Below, piece by piece: positions 1-5,098 of a stretch of 6,705 bases of DNA (position 1 is its first letter; every line of letters starts with the position of its first letter). A model generated the notes under the pieces. It had not been told where the DNA came from. It did not search any database and saw nothing but the letters and a program-made list of their open reading frames with translations. The stretch is from an uncultured Oscillibacter sp. (lineage in GTDB: Bacteria > Bacillota > Clostridia > Oscillospirales > Oscillospiraceae). The position numbers were made by a program, and so were the translations under genes. The stretch lies in NCBI RefSeq assembly GCF_910587525.1, contig NZ_CAJULS010000127.1, positions 1 through 6,705 on the forward strand, read 5' to 3'.

Positions 1-104
1 CTGCTGTTGGCTACGGAAACCGTATAGCCGTGATCCTGCAAATGGGTGGAAAGCAGCTCGGTCAGGATTGGTTCATCATCCACGACCAAAATTCTGTATG
101 CCAT
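1..104 (-). CDS. Response regulator, N-terminal fragment (runs off the window)
   Basis: The reading frame starts at ATG 104 and leaves the window after 34 codons. It begins MAYRILVVDDEPILTELL, which is the first beta strand and helix of a CheY-like receiver domain. The acidic pair Asp9-Asp10 forms the metal-binding pocket; the phosphorylated Asp lies beyond the window. Such proteins are phosphorylated by a sensor histidine kinase and usually act as cytoplasmic transcription factors. The start is set by a strong ribosome binding site, GGAGGTG (complement of 110-116), five bases before the ATG. The output domain is not visible, so the OmpR-type or other subclass cannot be told. A partner kinase would be expected downstream, outside the window. 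The receiver assignment is firm; gene name and signal are unknown. Confidence 0.9.
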   Translation of the reverse strand, partial: MAYRILVVDDEPILTELLSTHLQDHGYTVSVANS

Positions 105-142
105 GGGGACACCTCCAATCTTTTTCATCATATAGGGAGAAA

Positions 143-158
143 GTCAAAATTTGGTCAA
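143..158 (-). promoter_or_regulatory. TTGAC direct repeat, possible response-regulator binding site
   Basis: Two TTGAC copies read on the minus strand (complements of 154-158 and 143-147) with an 11-bp period, one helical turn. They lie in the leader between the promoter at 183-211 and the response regulator start. OmpR/PhoB-type regulators bind tandem repeats with this spacing, so autoregulation is possible. The upstream copy could also act as a weak -35 element (TTGACC). This is inference from spacing only. Confidence 0.25.
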
Positions 159-182
159 GAAAAAGCTCAATGGCATATTTCA

Positions 183-211
183 ATTATATACTGTGGAGCG
201 TCAAGTATCAA
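183..211 (-). promoter_or_regulatory. Sigma-A promoter of the response regulator gene
   Basis: On the minus strand a -35 TTGATA (complement of 206-211) is followed by a 17-base spacer and a perfect -10 TATAAT (complement of 183-188). Transcription would start near 176, giving a leader of about 70 bases before the ATG at 104. A second perfect TATAAT reads from 240 to 235 but has no recognisable -35 at the right distance. Confidence 0.7.
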
Positions 212-443
212 TTGTGCAAAAGGAAGCCGATTGAATTATATACCCGCTCCCAAAATAGCGGCAGGTCTTGCTCACCTGGTTACTCCTTCACTTCCTGCTC
301 TCAAAACCAGCAGCAGGCTCATAGTGCCCAAAAAGAAATTTGCGGAGTGGGTGTCGTGGCACACCCTGGGAGGTGCGGAGTGAAGCACACACTGTGGCCC
401 AAGCGTGATCCTGTCAAGAATTACTTCCAACTACCCGACGTAT
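212..443. other. Gene-free spacer between response regulator promoter and IS remnant
   Basis: I find no convincing gene here. The plus-strand open frames lack a ribosome binding site and do not resemble known proteins. A short hairpin (GGGTGT at 349-354 with ACACCC at 361-366) has no T-run and is not a good terminator. A 9-bp direct repeat TGCGGAGTG occurs at 341-349 and 374-382. Because the IS was inserted at 444-445, the stretch left of it is the original downstream flank of the minus-strand helix-turn-helix gene. Confidence 0.5.
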
Positions 444-463
444 TAGGTAGTGTTCACATAAGG
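444..463 (+). repeat. Left terminal inverted repeat of the miniature IS
   Basis: TAGGTAGTGTTCACATAAGG, including the TA target bases. It matches the complement of 780-799 at 17 of 20 positions. Its inner half also supplies the -35 box of the element's promoter. Confidence 0.8.
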
Positions 464-481
464 AAAAAAGTAGGATATAAT
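453..481 (+). promoter_or_regulatory. Promoter inside the left end of the IS
   Basis: TTCACA (453-458), a 17-base spacer and a perfect TATAAT (476-481) precede the transposase remnant at 501. The -35 lies in the inverted repeat. In its present state it would transcribe through the remnant and antisense into the helix-turn-helix gene on the right. Confidence 0.6.
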
Positions 482-500
482 TAGAAATAGGGAACAGAAC

Positions 501-776
501 ATGGAACAGTATGAGAAGATCCAGGAATGCTATCCAAAGCAAAGGAAACTGGCGAAAACAAGTAACCTGGAAGTATTGAACGCAGTGCTGTACATCGTGG
601 AGAACGGGTGCAAGTGGAGGAGGCTGTCCCAAGAATACGGGGATTGGCCTGTGATTGATGTCCGGGTAAACCGTTGGGCGGACGAGGGGTGGATGGAACA
701 CCAAGCTTCATATGGTCGCCGCATCTGGTCGGGATATTGTTTTTCTTTCTTTTGTTTATCTTGTACTTATCATTGA
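501..776 (+). pseudogene. IS5-family transposase, N-terminal remnant
   Basis: ATG 501 is preceded by AGGGA at a workable distance. The first 65 or so residues match the N-terminal domain of IS5-family transposases (the DUF4096 type): a PKQR stretch, then LNAVLYIVENGCKWRRL and, after a short gap, a W-x9-W spacing ending in NRWADEGWME. In intact relatives this domain binds DNA and precedes the DDE catalytic region. Resemblance stops near position 700, and the remaining residues to the TGA at 774-776 come from a deletion junction read in the wrong frame. No catalytic residues are present, so the product cannot be an active transposase. Confidence 0.75.
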
Positions 777-789
777 CGCCCTGATGTGA
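712..789 (+). pseudogene. IS5-family transposase, C-terminal remnant
   Basis: In a different frame from the N-terminal remnant, 733-789 reads DIVFLSFVYLVLIIDALM and then a TGA inside the right inverted repeat. Transposases of this group commonly end in a hydrophobic segment of this kind close to the IS end. An ATG at 712 opens this frame but has no ribosome binding site. The deletion junction that removed the transposase core lies between about 700 and 733. Confidence 0.6.
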
Positions 790-799
790 ATACTGCCTA
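780..799 (-). repeat. Right terminal inverted repeat of the miniature IS
   Basis: The complement reads TAGGCAGTATTCACATCAGG and differs from the left repeat at three positions. The outer TA (798-799) forms part of the stop codon of the neighbouring minus-strand gene. Confidence 0.8.
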
Positions 800-1049
800 G
801 TTTGCCGCGGCCCGCTTGCCCCGGCGCTTGATGTTCCTCTCAAAGGTCCGTTGTGCAACCTCGGCGCTATACACCCGCCGACCATACTCGTCTACGGCCC
901 CGGTGTATCCCTTCGGGAGCTCCTTGTAAATCGTGGCTACATGAGACCCAACCCTGTCAGCGATCGCCGCTGCGGGAGTGCCTCCGTTGTGGAGCCTTTT
1001 CAATCTCTGCCCGCTCACTCGGCCCGAGATAGTGGAGTTTTCGGCCCAT
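797..1049 (-). pseudogene. Small IS30-type helix-turn-helix protein, one-base frameshift
   Basis: From ATG 1049 the frame reads MGRKLHYLGPSERAEIEK and then loses sense. From 994 leftwards another frame carries LHNGGTPAAAIADRVGSHVA, then TIYKEL and a basic tail ending KRRGKRAAAN. Removing one G of the GG pair (complement of 995-996) joins the parts into a regular 83-residue protein. The IAxxxGxHxxTIYxEL pattern is the helix-turn-helix found at the start of IS30 transposases and in small stand-alone proteins of Firmicute mobile elements. It would bind DNA in the cytoplasm. The stop codon is formed with the right end of the inserted IS. The only long same-strand frame starts at a GTG (1120) inside a terminator hairpin and is not credible. 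The frameshift could be real or a sequencing error. Confidence 0.7.
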
Positions 1050-1079
1050 GTTCCCCGGCCCTTCTTTCCCCCAAAACAC

Positions 1080-1126
1080 AAAAAAATTGAAGTGCATCGA
1101 GCTCTTTCGAGCTTCCGCACTTCAAT
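1080..1126 (-). terminator. Strong intrinsic terminator on the minus strand
   Basis: Read on the minus strand, a 10-bp outer stem (complements of 1117-1126 and 1086-1095) encloses a small internal loop and an inner AGCTC-GAAA-GAGCT hairpin with a GNRA tetraloop. A run of seven T (complement of 1080-1086) follows. It lies only about 30 bases upstream of the helix-turn-helix start at 1049. No gene remains upstream to be terminated, so it is either left from a lost gene or acts as an attenuator. Confidence 0.75.
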
Positions 1127-1164
1127 GGTAAATCAACAAACCTCCCCTCTCGGCAAGGTTTCCC

Positions 1165-1193
1165 TTTACAAATAAATCTTCCTCCTATATAAT
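1165..1193 (+). promoter_or_regulatory. Sigma-A promoter of prfB
   Basis: TTTACA (1165-1170), a 17-base spacer and a perfect TATAAT (1188-1193). Transcription would begin near 1200 and leave a short leader of about 30 bases. A small inverted repeat just upstream (AAACCT at 1138-1143, AGGTTT at 1156-1161) has no T-run. Confidence 0.8.
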
Positions 1194-1231
1194 ACTATGG
1201 CTAATGAAATTGGAAGAAACGGAGAAACGCC

Positions 1232-2356
1232 ATGGCTTTGATCGAATACGACGCCTACAAGCAGAAGCTCCGGGACCTGCGGCCGGAGCTGGACAAGCTC
1301 TCCGCCGCCCTGGACATCGACAGCGCCCGCCAGGAGGCCGCGCGGCTGGAGGACGAGACCGCCCAGGACGGTTTCTGGAACGACCTGGAGCGCTCCCAAA
1401 AGGTGCAGCAGCGCCTCAAGCAGCTCCAGAACAAGGTCACAAAGCAGGAAAAGCTCCTCACCGCCTGGGAGGACCTGACCGCCCTTTGTGAGATGGGCCA
1501 GGAGGCCGAGGACGAGGAGATTCTGGAGGAGCTCAAGGGAGAATACGCCACCCTGGAGAGCCAGGTGGAGGAGACCCGTATGACCACCCTCCTGTCAGGG
1601 GAGTACGATAACTCCAACGCCATTTTGCAGTTCCACGCCGGTGCCGGCGGCACCGAGGCCCAGGACTGGGCCCAGATGCTCTACCGCATGTACACCCGCT
1701 GGGTGGAGCGGAAGGGCTTCACCTATAAAATCCTGGACTATGAGGACGGGGACGAGGCGGGCATCAAGTCCGCCGCCATCTCCATCGAGGGAGAGAACGC
1801 CTATGGCCTTTTGAAGAGCGAAAATGGCGTCCACCGCCTGGTGCGGGTCTCCCCCTTTGACGCCAACGCCCGCCGCCAGACCTCTTTCGCCGCCGTGGAG
1901 GTCATGCCGGAGATTGAGAACGACGAGACCATTGAGATCCGGGAGGAGGACATCGAGATGCAGGTTTACCGGGCCAGCGGCGCCGGTGGCCAGCACGTCA
2001 ATAAGACTTCCTCCGCCGTGCGGCTGATTCACAAGCCCACGGGCATCGTGGTGGCTTCTCAGCAGGAGCGCAGCCAGTTTCAGAACAAGGACAACTGCAT
2101 GAAGATGCTCCGGGCAAAGCTCCTGGAGCTGAAAGCCCAGCAGCACGCGGAGAAGATTTCCGACATCAAGGGCGTGCAGATGAAGATCGAGTGGGGCAGC
2201 CAGATCCGCTCCTACGTGTTCATGCCCTACCAGATGGTGAAGGACACCCGCACAGGCTACGAGACCGGCGGCATTGACGCCGTGATGGACGGGGACCTGG
2301 ATGGTTTTTTGAATGCCTATCTGACCCAGCTGGCAACCGGGGAGCTGAAGAAGTAA
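1232..2356 (+). CDS. prfB: Peptide chain release factor 2, without programmed frameshift
   Basis: This 374-residue protein recognises UGA and UAA stop codons in the ribosomal A site and triggers release of the finished peptide. All expected parts are present: an alpha-helical N-terminal region (residues 1-110), the acidic HAGAGGTEAQDW region (135-146), the stop-codon reading motif Ser-Pro-Phe (207-209), and the catalytic Gly-Gly-Gln loop (252-254) within RASGAGGQHVNKTSSAVR. The Ser-Pro-Phe tripeptide separates it from RF1. Length is normal. ATG 1232 is chosen because GGAG (1221-1224) sits seven bases before it. In many bacteria codon 26 is an in-frame UGA that needs a +1 shift. Here the equivalent codons read CTG GAC (Leu27-Asp28) and the frame is continuous. 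The gene has its own promoter and terminator. Usual neighbours such as secA are not in the window. Confidence 0.97.
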   Translation: MALIEYDAYKQKLRDLRPELDKLSAALDIDSARQEAARLEDETAQDGFWNDLERSQKVQQRLKQLQNKVTKQEKLLTAWEDLTALCEMGQEAEDEEILEELKGEYATLESQVEETRMTTLLSGEYDNSNAILQFHAGAGGTEAQDWAQMLYRMYTRWVERKGFTYKILDYEDGDEAGIKSAAISIEGENAYGLLKSENGVHRLVRVSPFDANARRQTSFAAVEVMPEIENDETIEIREEDIEMQVYRASGAGGQHVNKTSSAVRLIHKPTGIVVASQQERSQFQNKDNCMKMLRAKLLELKAQQHAEKISDIKGVQMKIEWGSQIRSYVFMPYQMVKDTRTGYETGGIDAVMDGDLDGFLNAYLTQLATGELKK

Positions 2357-2397
2357 AGAAGGAGTTTCGCCCCGTGTTCCCTATTTTCCAGCCTATG

Positions 2398-2429
2398 AAA
2401 GGCGCGGCTGTAAGAGCCGCGTCCTTTTT
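2398..2429 (+). terminator. Intrinsic terminator after prfB
   Basis: CGCGGCT (2403-2409) pairs with AGCCGCG (2415-2421) around GTAAG. AAAGG (2398-2402) and CCTTT (2423-2427) extend the stem across a one-base bulge, and the sequence ends in a T-run (2425-2429). It separates prfB from the exporter gene. Confidence 0.85.
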
Positions 2430-2465
2430 CAGTGAATCCCCGTATATACAGAAAGGAATATCAAG

Positions 2466-3845
2466 ATGAAAAACAACCCTCAGCAATCAACGCAAGAGAA
2501 CAAGATGGGCGTTATGCCCATTGCCCCGCTGCTTGCCGGCATGGCCATTCCCATGATGATCTCCATGCTGGTCCAGGCCCTCTATAACGTGGTGGACAGC
2601 ATCTTTGTGGCCCGGCTGAGCCAGGACGCACTGAACGCCGTCTCCCTGGCCTTTCCCCTGCAGAACCTGATGATCGCCGTAGGCGGCGGCACCGGCGTGG
2701 GCATGAACGCCCTCCTCTCCCGCTCCCTGGGAGAGAAGGACCAGGACCAGGCCGACCGGGCCGCCAATACCGGCATCTTCATCTTCCTCCTCAGCGCCAT
2801 CATCTTCGGTGTCTGCGGCTTCCTGCTGGCCCGGCCCTTTTTCCTGGCTCAGACGGACATCGCCTCCATCGTCAACTACGGCACGGACTACGCCCGCATC
2901 TGCCTGGGGCTGTCCATCGGCATTTTCAGCCAGTTCTGCTTTGAGCGGCTGCTCCAGTCCACGGGCCGGACGGTGTACTCCATGGTCACTCAGCTCATCG
3001 GCGCGGTCATCAACATCATCCTGGACCCCATTTTGATCTTCGGCCTCTTCGGCTTTCCCCGGCTGGAGGTGGCAGGCGCCGCCGTGGCCACGGTAGCGGG
3101 TCAGATCATTGCCGCCGGTATTGGATTGTTCATCAACCTGCGGTATAACAGAGACATCCATATCCGCCTCAAAGACATCCGCCCGGACCGGGCCATCGTC
3201 CGGGAGATCTACCGGGTGGGAGTGCCCTCCATCGTGATGCAGTCCATTGGCTCCATCATGGTCTTCGGCATGAACAAGATCCTGATGGGCTTCACGGACA
3301 CCGCCACCGCCGTGTTCGGGGCCTACTTCAAACTGCAGAGCTTCATCTTCATGCCCGTGTTCGGCCTGAACAACGGCATGGTGCCCATCATCTCCTACAA
3401 CTACGGCGCCGCCCGGCTGGACCGGGTGAAAAGGACCGTCCAGCTCACCGCCGCCACCGCCACAGTAATCATGTGCGTGGGCTGTGCCGCCTTCAATCTT
3501 ATTCCGGGGGTCCTGCTGGGATTTTTCAGCCCCTCGGCGGAGATGCTCTCCATCGGCACAGTGGCCCTGCGGGTCATCAGTTTCTCCTTCCTGCTGGCGG
3601 GGTTTGACATCATCGCCGGATCGGTCTGCCAGGCCATCGGCAATCCGGTGTATACACTGATCTGCTCTGTGTGCCGCCAGCTGGTGGCCCTGCTGCCGGC
3701 GGCGTGGCTCCTGGCCCGGACGGGGATTCTGGACCTGGTGTGGCTCTGCTTCCCCATCTCAGAGGTGGTCTCCCTAGTGCTGAGCATCATCTTCCTGCGG
3801 CGCACCATGCGCCGGGTTGAAGCCCAGATCGGGCTGGCGGATTGA
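2466..3845 (+). CDS. MATE family multidrug/cation antiporter
   Basis: The 459-residue protein is a typical MATE exporter: twelve hydrophobic segments, roughly at residues 19-44, 55-82, 99-125, 143-165, 170-195, 203-225, 250-272, 283-312, 327-353, 363-390, 396-416 and 422-446, arranged as two similar halves. Family marks include QALYNVVDSIFVARL in the first helix, the NIILDPILIFG stretch in helix 5, and the matching MNKILMG and SYNYGA positions in the second half. MATE proteins sit in the cytoplasmic membrane and expel drugs or other organic cations in exchange for Na+ or H+. The substrate cannot be read from sequence; the relationship looks closest to the MepA/NorM-like bacterial branch. ATG 2466 follows AAAGGA (2452-2457) by eight bases. 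The gene lies 109 bases after prfB but behind its terminator, so it needs its own promoter; only a weak TATATA near 2443 is visible. Confidence 0.93.
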   Translation: MKNNPQQSTQENKMGVMPIAPLLAGMAIPMMISMLVQALYNVVDSIFVARLSQDALNAVSLAFPLQNLMIAVGGGTGVGMNALLSRSLGEKDQDQADRAANTGIFIFLLSAIIFGVCGFLLARPFFLAQTDIASIVNYGTDYARICLGLSIGIFSQFCFERLLQSTGRTVYSMVTQLIGAVINIILDPILIFGLFGFPRLEVAGAAVATVAGQIIAAGIGLFINLRYNRDIHIRLKDIRPDRAIVREIYRVGVPSIVMQSIGSIMVFGMNKILMGFTDTATAVFGAYFKLQSFIFMPVFGLNNGMVPIISYNYGAARLDRVKRTVQLTAATATVIMCVGCAAFNLIPGVLLGFFSPSAEMLSIGTVALRVISFSFLLAGFDIIAGSVCQAIGNPVYTLICSVCRQLVALLPAAWLLARTGILDLVWLCFPISEVVSLVLSIIFLRRTMRRVEAQIGLAD

Positions 3846-3866
3846 GAATTTTAAGGAGCTGCAAAT

Positions 3867-3898
3867 CACGCCTGGCGGCCGAGAGGCCGCCGGGCGTG
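3867..3898. terminator. Strong hairpin after the MATE gene
   Basis: A 14-bp stem (3867-3880 with 3885-3898, one T-G pair) closes a GAGA loop 21 bases after the MATE stop. Only TT follows on the plus strand and ATTT on the minus strand, so it is a poor T-tract terminator. It may still protect the mRNA end or help termination in either direction. Confidence 0.55.
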
Positions 3899-4401
3899 TT
3901 ATCGCTAAATCTATGAACGCATATGCGTGGTACCGCTTTGTCCCAAAGCGCAGTGCCTGGATCTGGTGGGGACTGCCAGATATCTGTCTCGGTCTTTGGT
4001 TTGAGACAGTATGGGACTGAAATGCTCAGGGGCTGGTCTTGGCACGGCCAGATGGCAGGATACGTTTGAAACTCACCGTTTTTGACCGCCAGCTGGATGC
4101 ACCGGACCGTTTTGCCGTCCAATGTCCCGGGCTGATCTCCCCGCCCGTTGGGCGCCCAAAAGCCCCCGGCCATGCCTCGCCTTTACCGCGGTTTTCCCCG
4201 TTTGTCCATCCAGATTTTTCGGTCTTTCCATCTGGAGCAGTTCCCGGAAATAATGAGAAAAAGGAAGCAAGGAGGGGAATGCAGAACAAGGCGGAGGACG
4301 CGGGCGGGTGACGCCTGCGAAGGACGGCAACGCAGCTATGCGCTTCCCGGACGCTGAACTTTTCTCAGCATTTTGGGGAATTGCTCTAGATTGTCCACAT
4401 T
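3899..4401. other. Palindrome-rich spacer, no convincing gene
   Basis: No frame has both a ribosome binding site and a recognisable product; long frames on the two strands overlap one another, as GC-rich noncoding DNA often shows. The stretch is crowded with short symmetric elements: ACGCATATGCGT (3917-3928), CGCTTTG/CAAAGCG (3934-3940, 3944-3950), ATCTGG/CCAGAT (3961-3966, 3976-3981), CAGATATCTG (3977-3986), CTGTCTC/GAGACAG (3984-3990, 4003-4009), TTGGGCGCCCAA (4148-4159) and TCCAGAT/ATCTGGA (4209-4215, 4230-4236). TCGGTCTTT occurs at 3989-3997 and again at 4219-4227. It could be a family of intergenic repeats, a structured RNA, or IS remains. A well-placed AGGAGG at 4270-4275 leads only to a ten-codon frame. 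Confidence 0.45.
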
Positions 4402-4515
4402 TTAGAAATCCCTTTTCAGATTGGTGTTGCCAAAAGCCGCTTCGTCAAACCGCGCGTCAAAATATCCAAAGGGAGCAATCCCCTGTTGATGGATGACTGT
4501 CCGATAAAGTGGAAT
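4402..4515 (-). other. Possible coding remnant after the DUF6144-like pseudogene
   Basis: Directly after the TAA of the pseudogene, in the same frame, 4515-4405 reads without a stop and contains GIAPFGYFDARFDEAAFGNT before a TAA at 4404-4402. The composition is protein-like but there is no start codon or ribosome binding site and I do not recognise it. It could be a gene fragment or chance. Confidence 0.2.
4457..4470 (+). repeat. 14-bp direct repeat, left copy
   Basis: TCAAAATATCCAAA, identical to 5038-5051. It lies near the left edge of the AT-rich island. See the finding on the island. Confidence 0.5.
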
Positions 4516-4802
4516 TTATTGAACTGCAATTCTCAAAAGGAAAAAATCAAATCCTTGCCGTATGCTTTGCACAATTTCTACATAGACAGGTTTTTCAAAA
4601 ACAATCTCAAATAATTTTTTGTTATATCCAGCAGTGCAGTGACACCATGTTAATGAATTTGAATTTTTTGCTTTTTCTAACATAGGACATTCACAAGAAA
4701 ACATTTTTGTATACAATTCTTTTCCAAACTATGTTTCAACCTCATTAACTCATCTATTTCTAATGTCGGAGAAACTTGCTCTGGCATAGAAAAATTTTTC
4801 AT
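4516..4802 (-). pseudogene. Frameshifted remnant of a cysteine-containing protein, DUF6144-like
   Basis: ATG 4802, about seven bases after GGGGA, starts a frame that ends after 41 codons at a TAG (4679-4677). The next frame then carries FSCECPMLEKAKNSNSLTWC, followed by HCTAGYNKKLFEIVFEKPVY and SIRQG, ending at TAA 4518-4516. The CxC, WCHC, LFExxFxxPVxVE and SIxxG pattern resembles the C-terminal part of DUF6144-type proteins, whose role is not established. The frame change falls between about 4728 and 4700. The whole remnant is about 95 codons against about 200 in the relatives I recall, so internal sequence is also missing. It is much more AT-rich than its neighbours, which suggests transfer from elsewhere. 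Family assignment is from memory of the motif pattern and is moderately sure. Confidence 0.5.
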
Positions 4803-4836
4803 GTTCTTTCCCCTTAAATCCCGGTTTGTCAAATAA

Positions 4837-4865
4837 ATTATAGCGCATAGTTTCTAATATATCAA
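4837..4865 (-). promoter_or_regulatory. Promoter of the DUF6144-like remnant
   Basis: On the minus strand TTGATA (complement of 4860-4865), a 17-base spacer and a perfect TATAAT (complement of 4837-4842) stand about 35 bases before ATG 4802. The promoter looks intact although the gene is broken. Confidence 0.7.
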
Positions 4866-4938
4866 TGTGGTTTTGTAGAAACTGGCGAAGTTATAGCCCA
4901 GCAGAACTTTCCTTAAAAGGGACTTTTAGAAATGTGGC

Positions 4939-4967
4939 TGGACGGGCCGGGATATCTATGCTATACT
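4939..4967 (+). promoter_or_regulatory. Extended -10 promoter of the NSS transporter
   Basis: TGGACG (4939-4944), a 17-base spacer and TATACT (4962-4967) preceded by TGC, an extended -10. Transcription would begin near 4974, giving a leader of about 125 bases. Confidence 0.6.
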
Positions 4968-4977
4968 GATTTAAAGC

Positions 4978-5028
4978 GGCGATATGAGCCCTGAGCGGTC
5001 TTTTTGGCGTGCCCGGATTCATACCGCC
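4978..5028 (+). promoter_or_regulatory. Stem in the transporter mRNA leader
   Basis: GGCGATATGA (4978-4987) pairs with TCATACCGCC (5019-5028) at nine of ten positions, starting only a few bases after the predicted transcription start. The 31-base loop contains a T5 run (5001-5005). It matches no riboswitch or T-box that I know; a regulatory role is inference. Confidence 0.35.
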
Positions 5029-5037
5029 TTCTTCTGT

Positions 5038-5051
5038 TCAAAATATCCAAA
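5038..5051 (+). repeat. 14-bp direct repeat, right copy
   Basis: TCAAAATATCCAAA, the same sequence and orientation as 4457-4470, located in the transporter leader where G+C-rich sequence resumes. Confidence 0.5.
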
Positions 5052-5098
5052 ACCAATTCAAAAATGCCGCGCCGCGGAGGAAGACGAGGAGACAATCG

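Larger units (their letters stand above)
444..799 (+). mobile_element. Miniature, internally deleted IS5-family element
   Basis: The element is bounded by imperfect 20-bp inverted repeats at 444-463 and 780-799 that match at 17 positions. TA lies at both outer edges and fits a two-base target duplication, as known for some IS5 subgroups. Between the ends are a promoter, the first part of a transposase (from 501) and the last 18 or so transposase residues in another frame (733-789). The catalytic DDE core is missing. At about 350 bp it is far shorter than full IS5-family elements (roughly 0.8-1.3 kb), so it is a deletion derivative that could move only if a full relative supplied transposase. 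The family call rests on the protein remnants; the subgroup is uncertain. Confidence 0.8.

Noticed and set aside
341..382. Short hairpin and 9-bp direct repeat as a terminator or small RNA
   Set aside because: The six-bp stem has no T-run on either strand and the repeat is short enough to be chance.
797..1120. Minus-strand 107-codon frame from GTG 1120
   Set aside because: Its first 35 codons run through an intrinsic terminator hairpin and its T-run, with no ribosome binding site. The frameshift-corrected start at ATG 1049 gives a natural protein.
1138..1161. AAACCT/AGGTTT inverted repeat before prfB
   Set aside because: Its 12-base loop and short stem with no T-run do not support a terminator, and no operator is known that fits.
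1595..2146. Minus-strand 183-codon frame opposite prfB
   Set aside because: It is a shadow of prfB, caused by GC-rich third codon positions.
3787..4173. Minus-strand 128-codon frame after the MATE gene
   Set aside because: It overlaps the MATE 3' end antisense, passes through the strong hairpin at 3867-3898, and has no ribosome binding site or recognisable domain.
4270..4311. AGGAGG followed by ATG 4279 and a ten-codon frame
   Set aside because: The spacing is only three bases and the frame ends after ten codons with no sign of function.
4026..4330. Overlapping frames on both strands in the palindrome-rich spacer
   Set aside because: Several frames are open at once on both strands, none with a start signal or known motif; this is typical of GC-rich noncoding DNA.
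5009..5098. GTG 5009 as the transporter start, adding 30 residues
   Set aside because: It has no Shine-Dalgarno, overlaps the leader stem, and adds sequence outside the family; ATG 5099 has a good site at the right distance.
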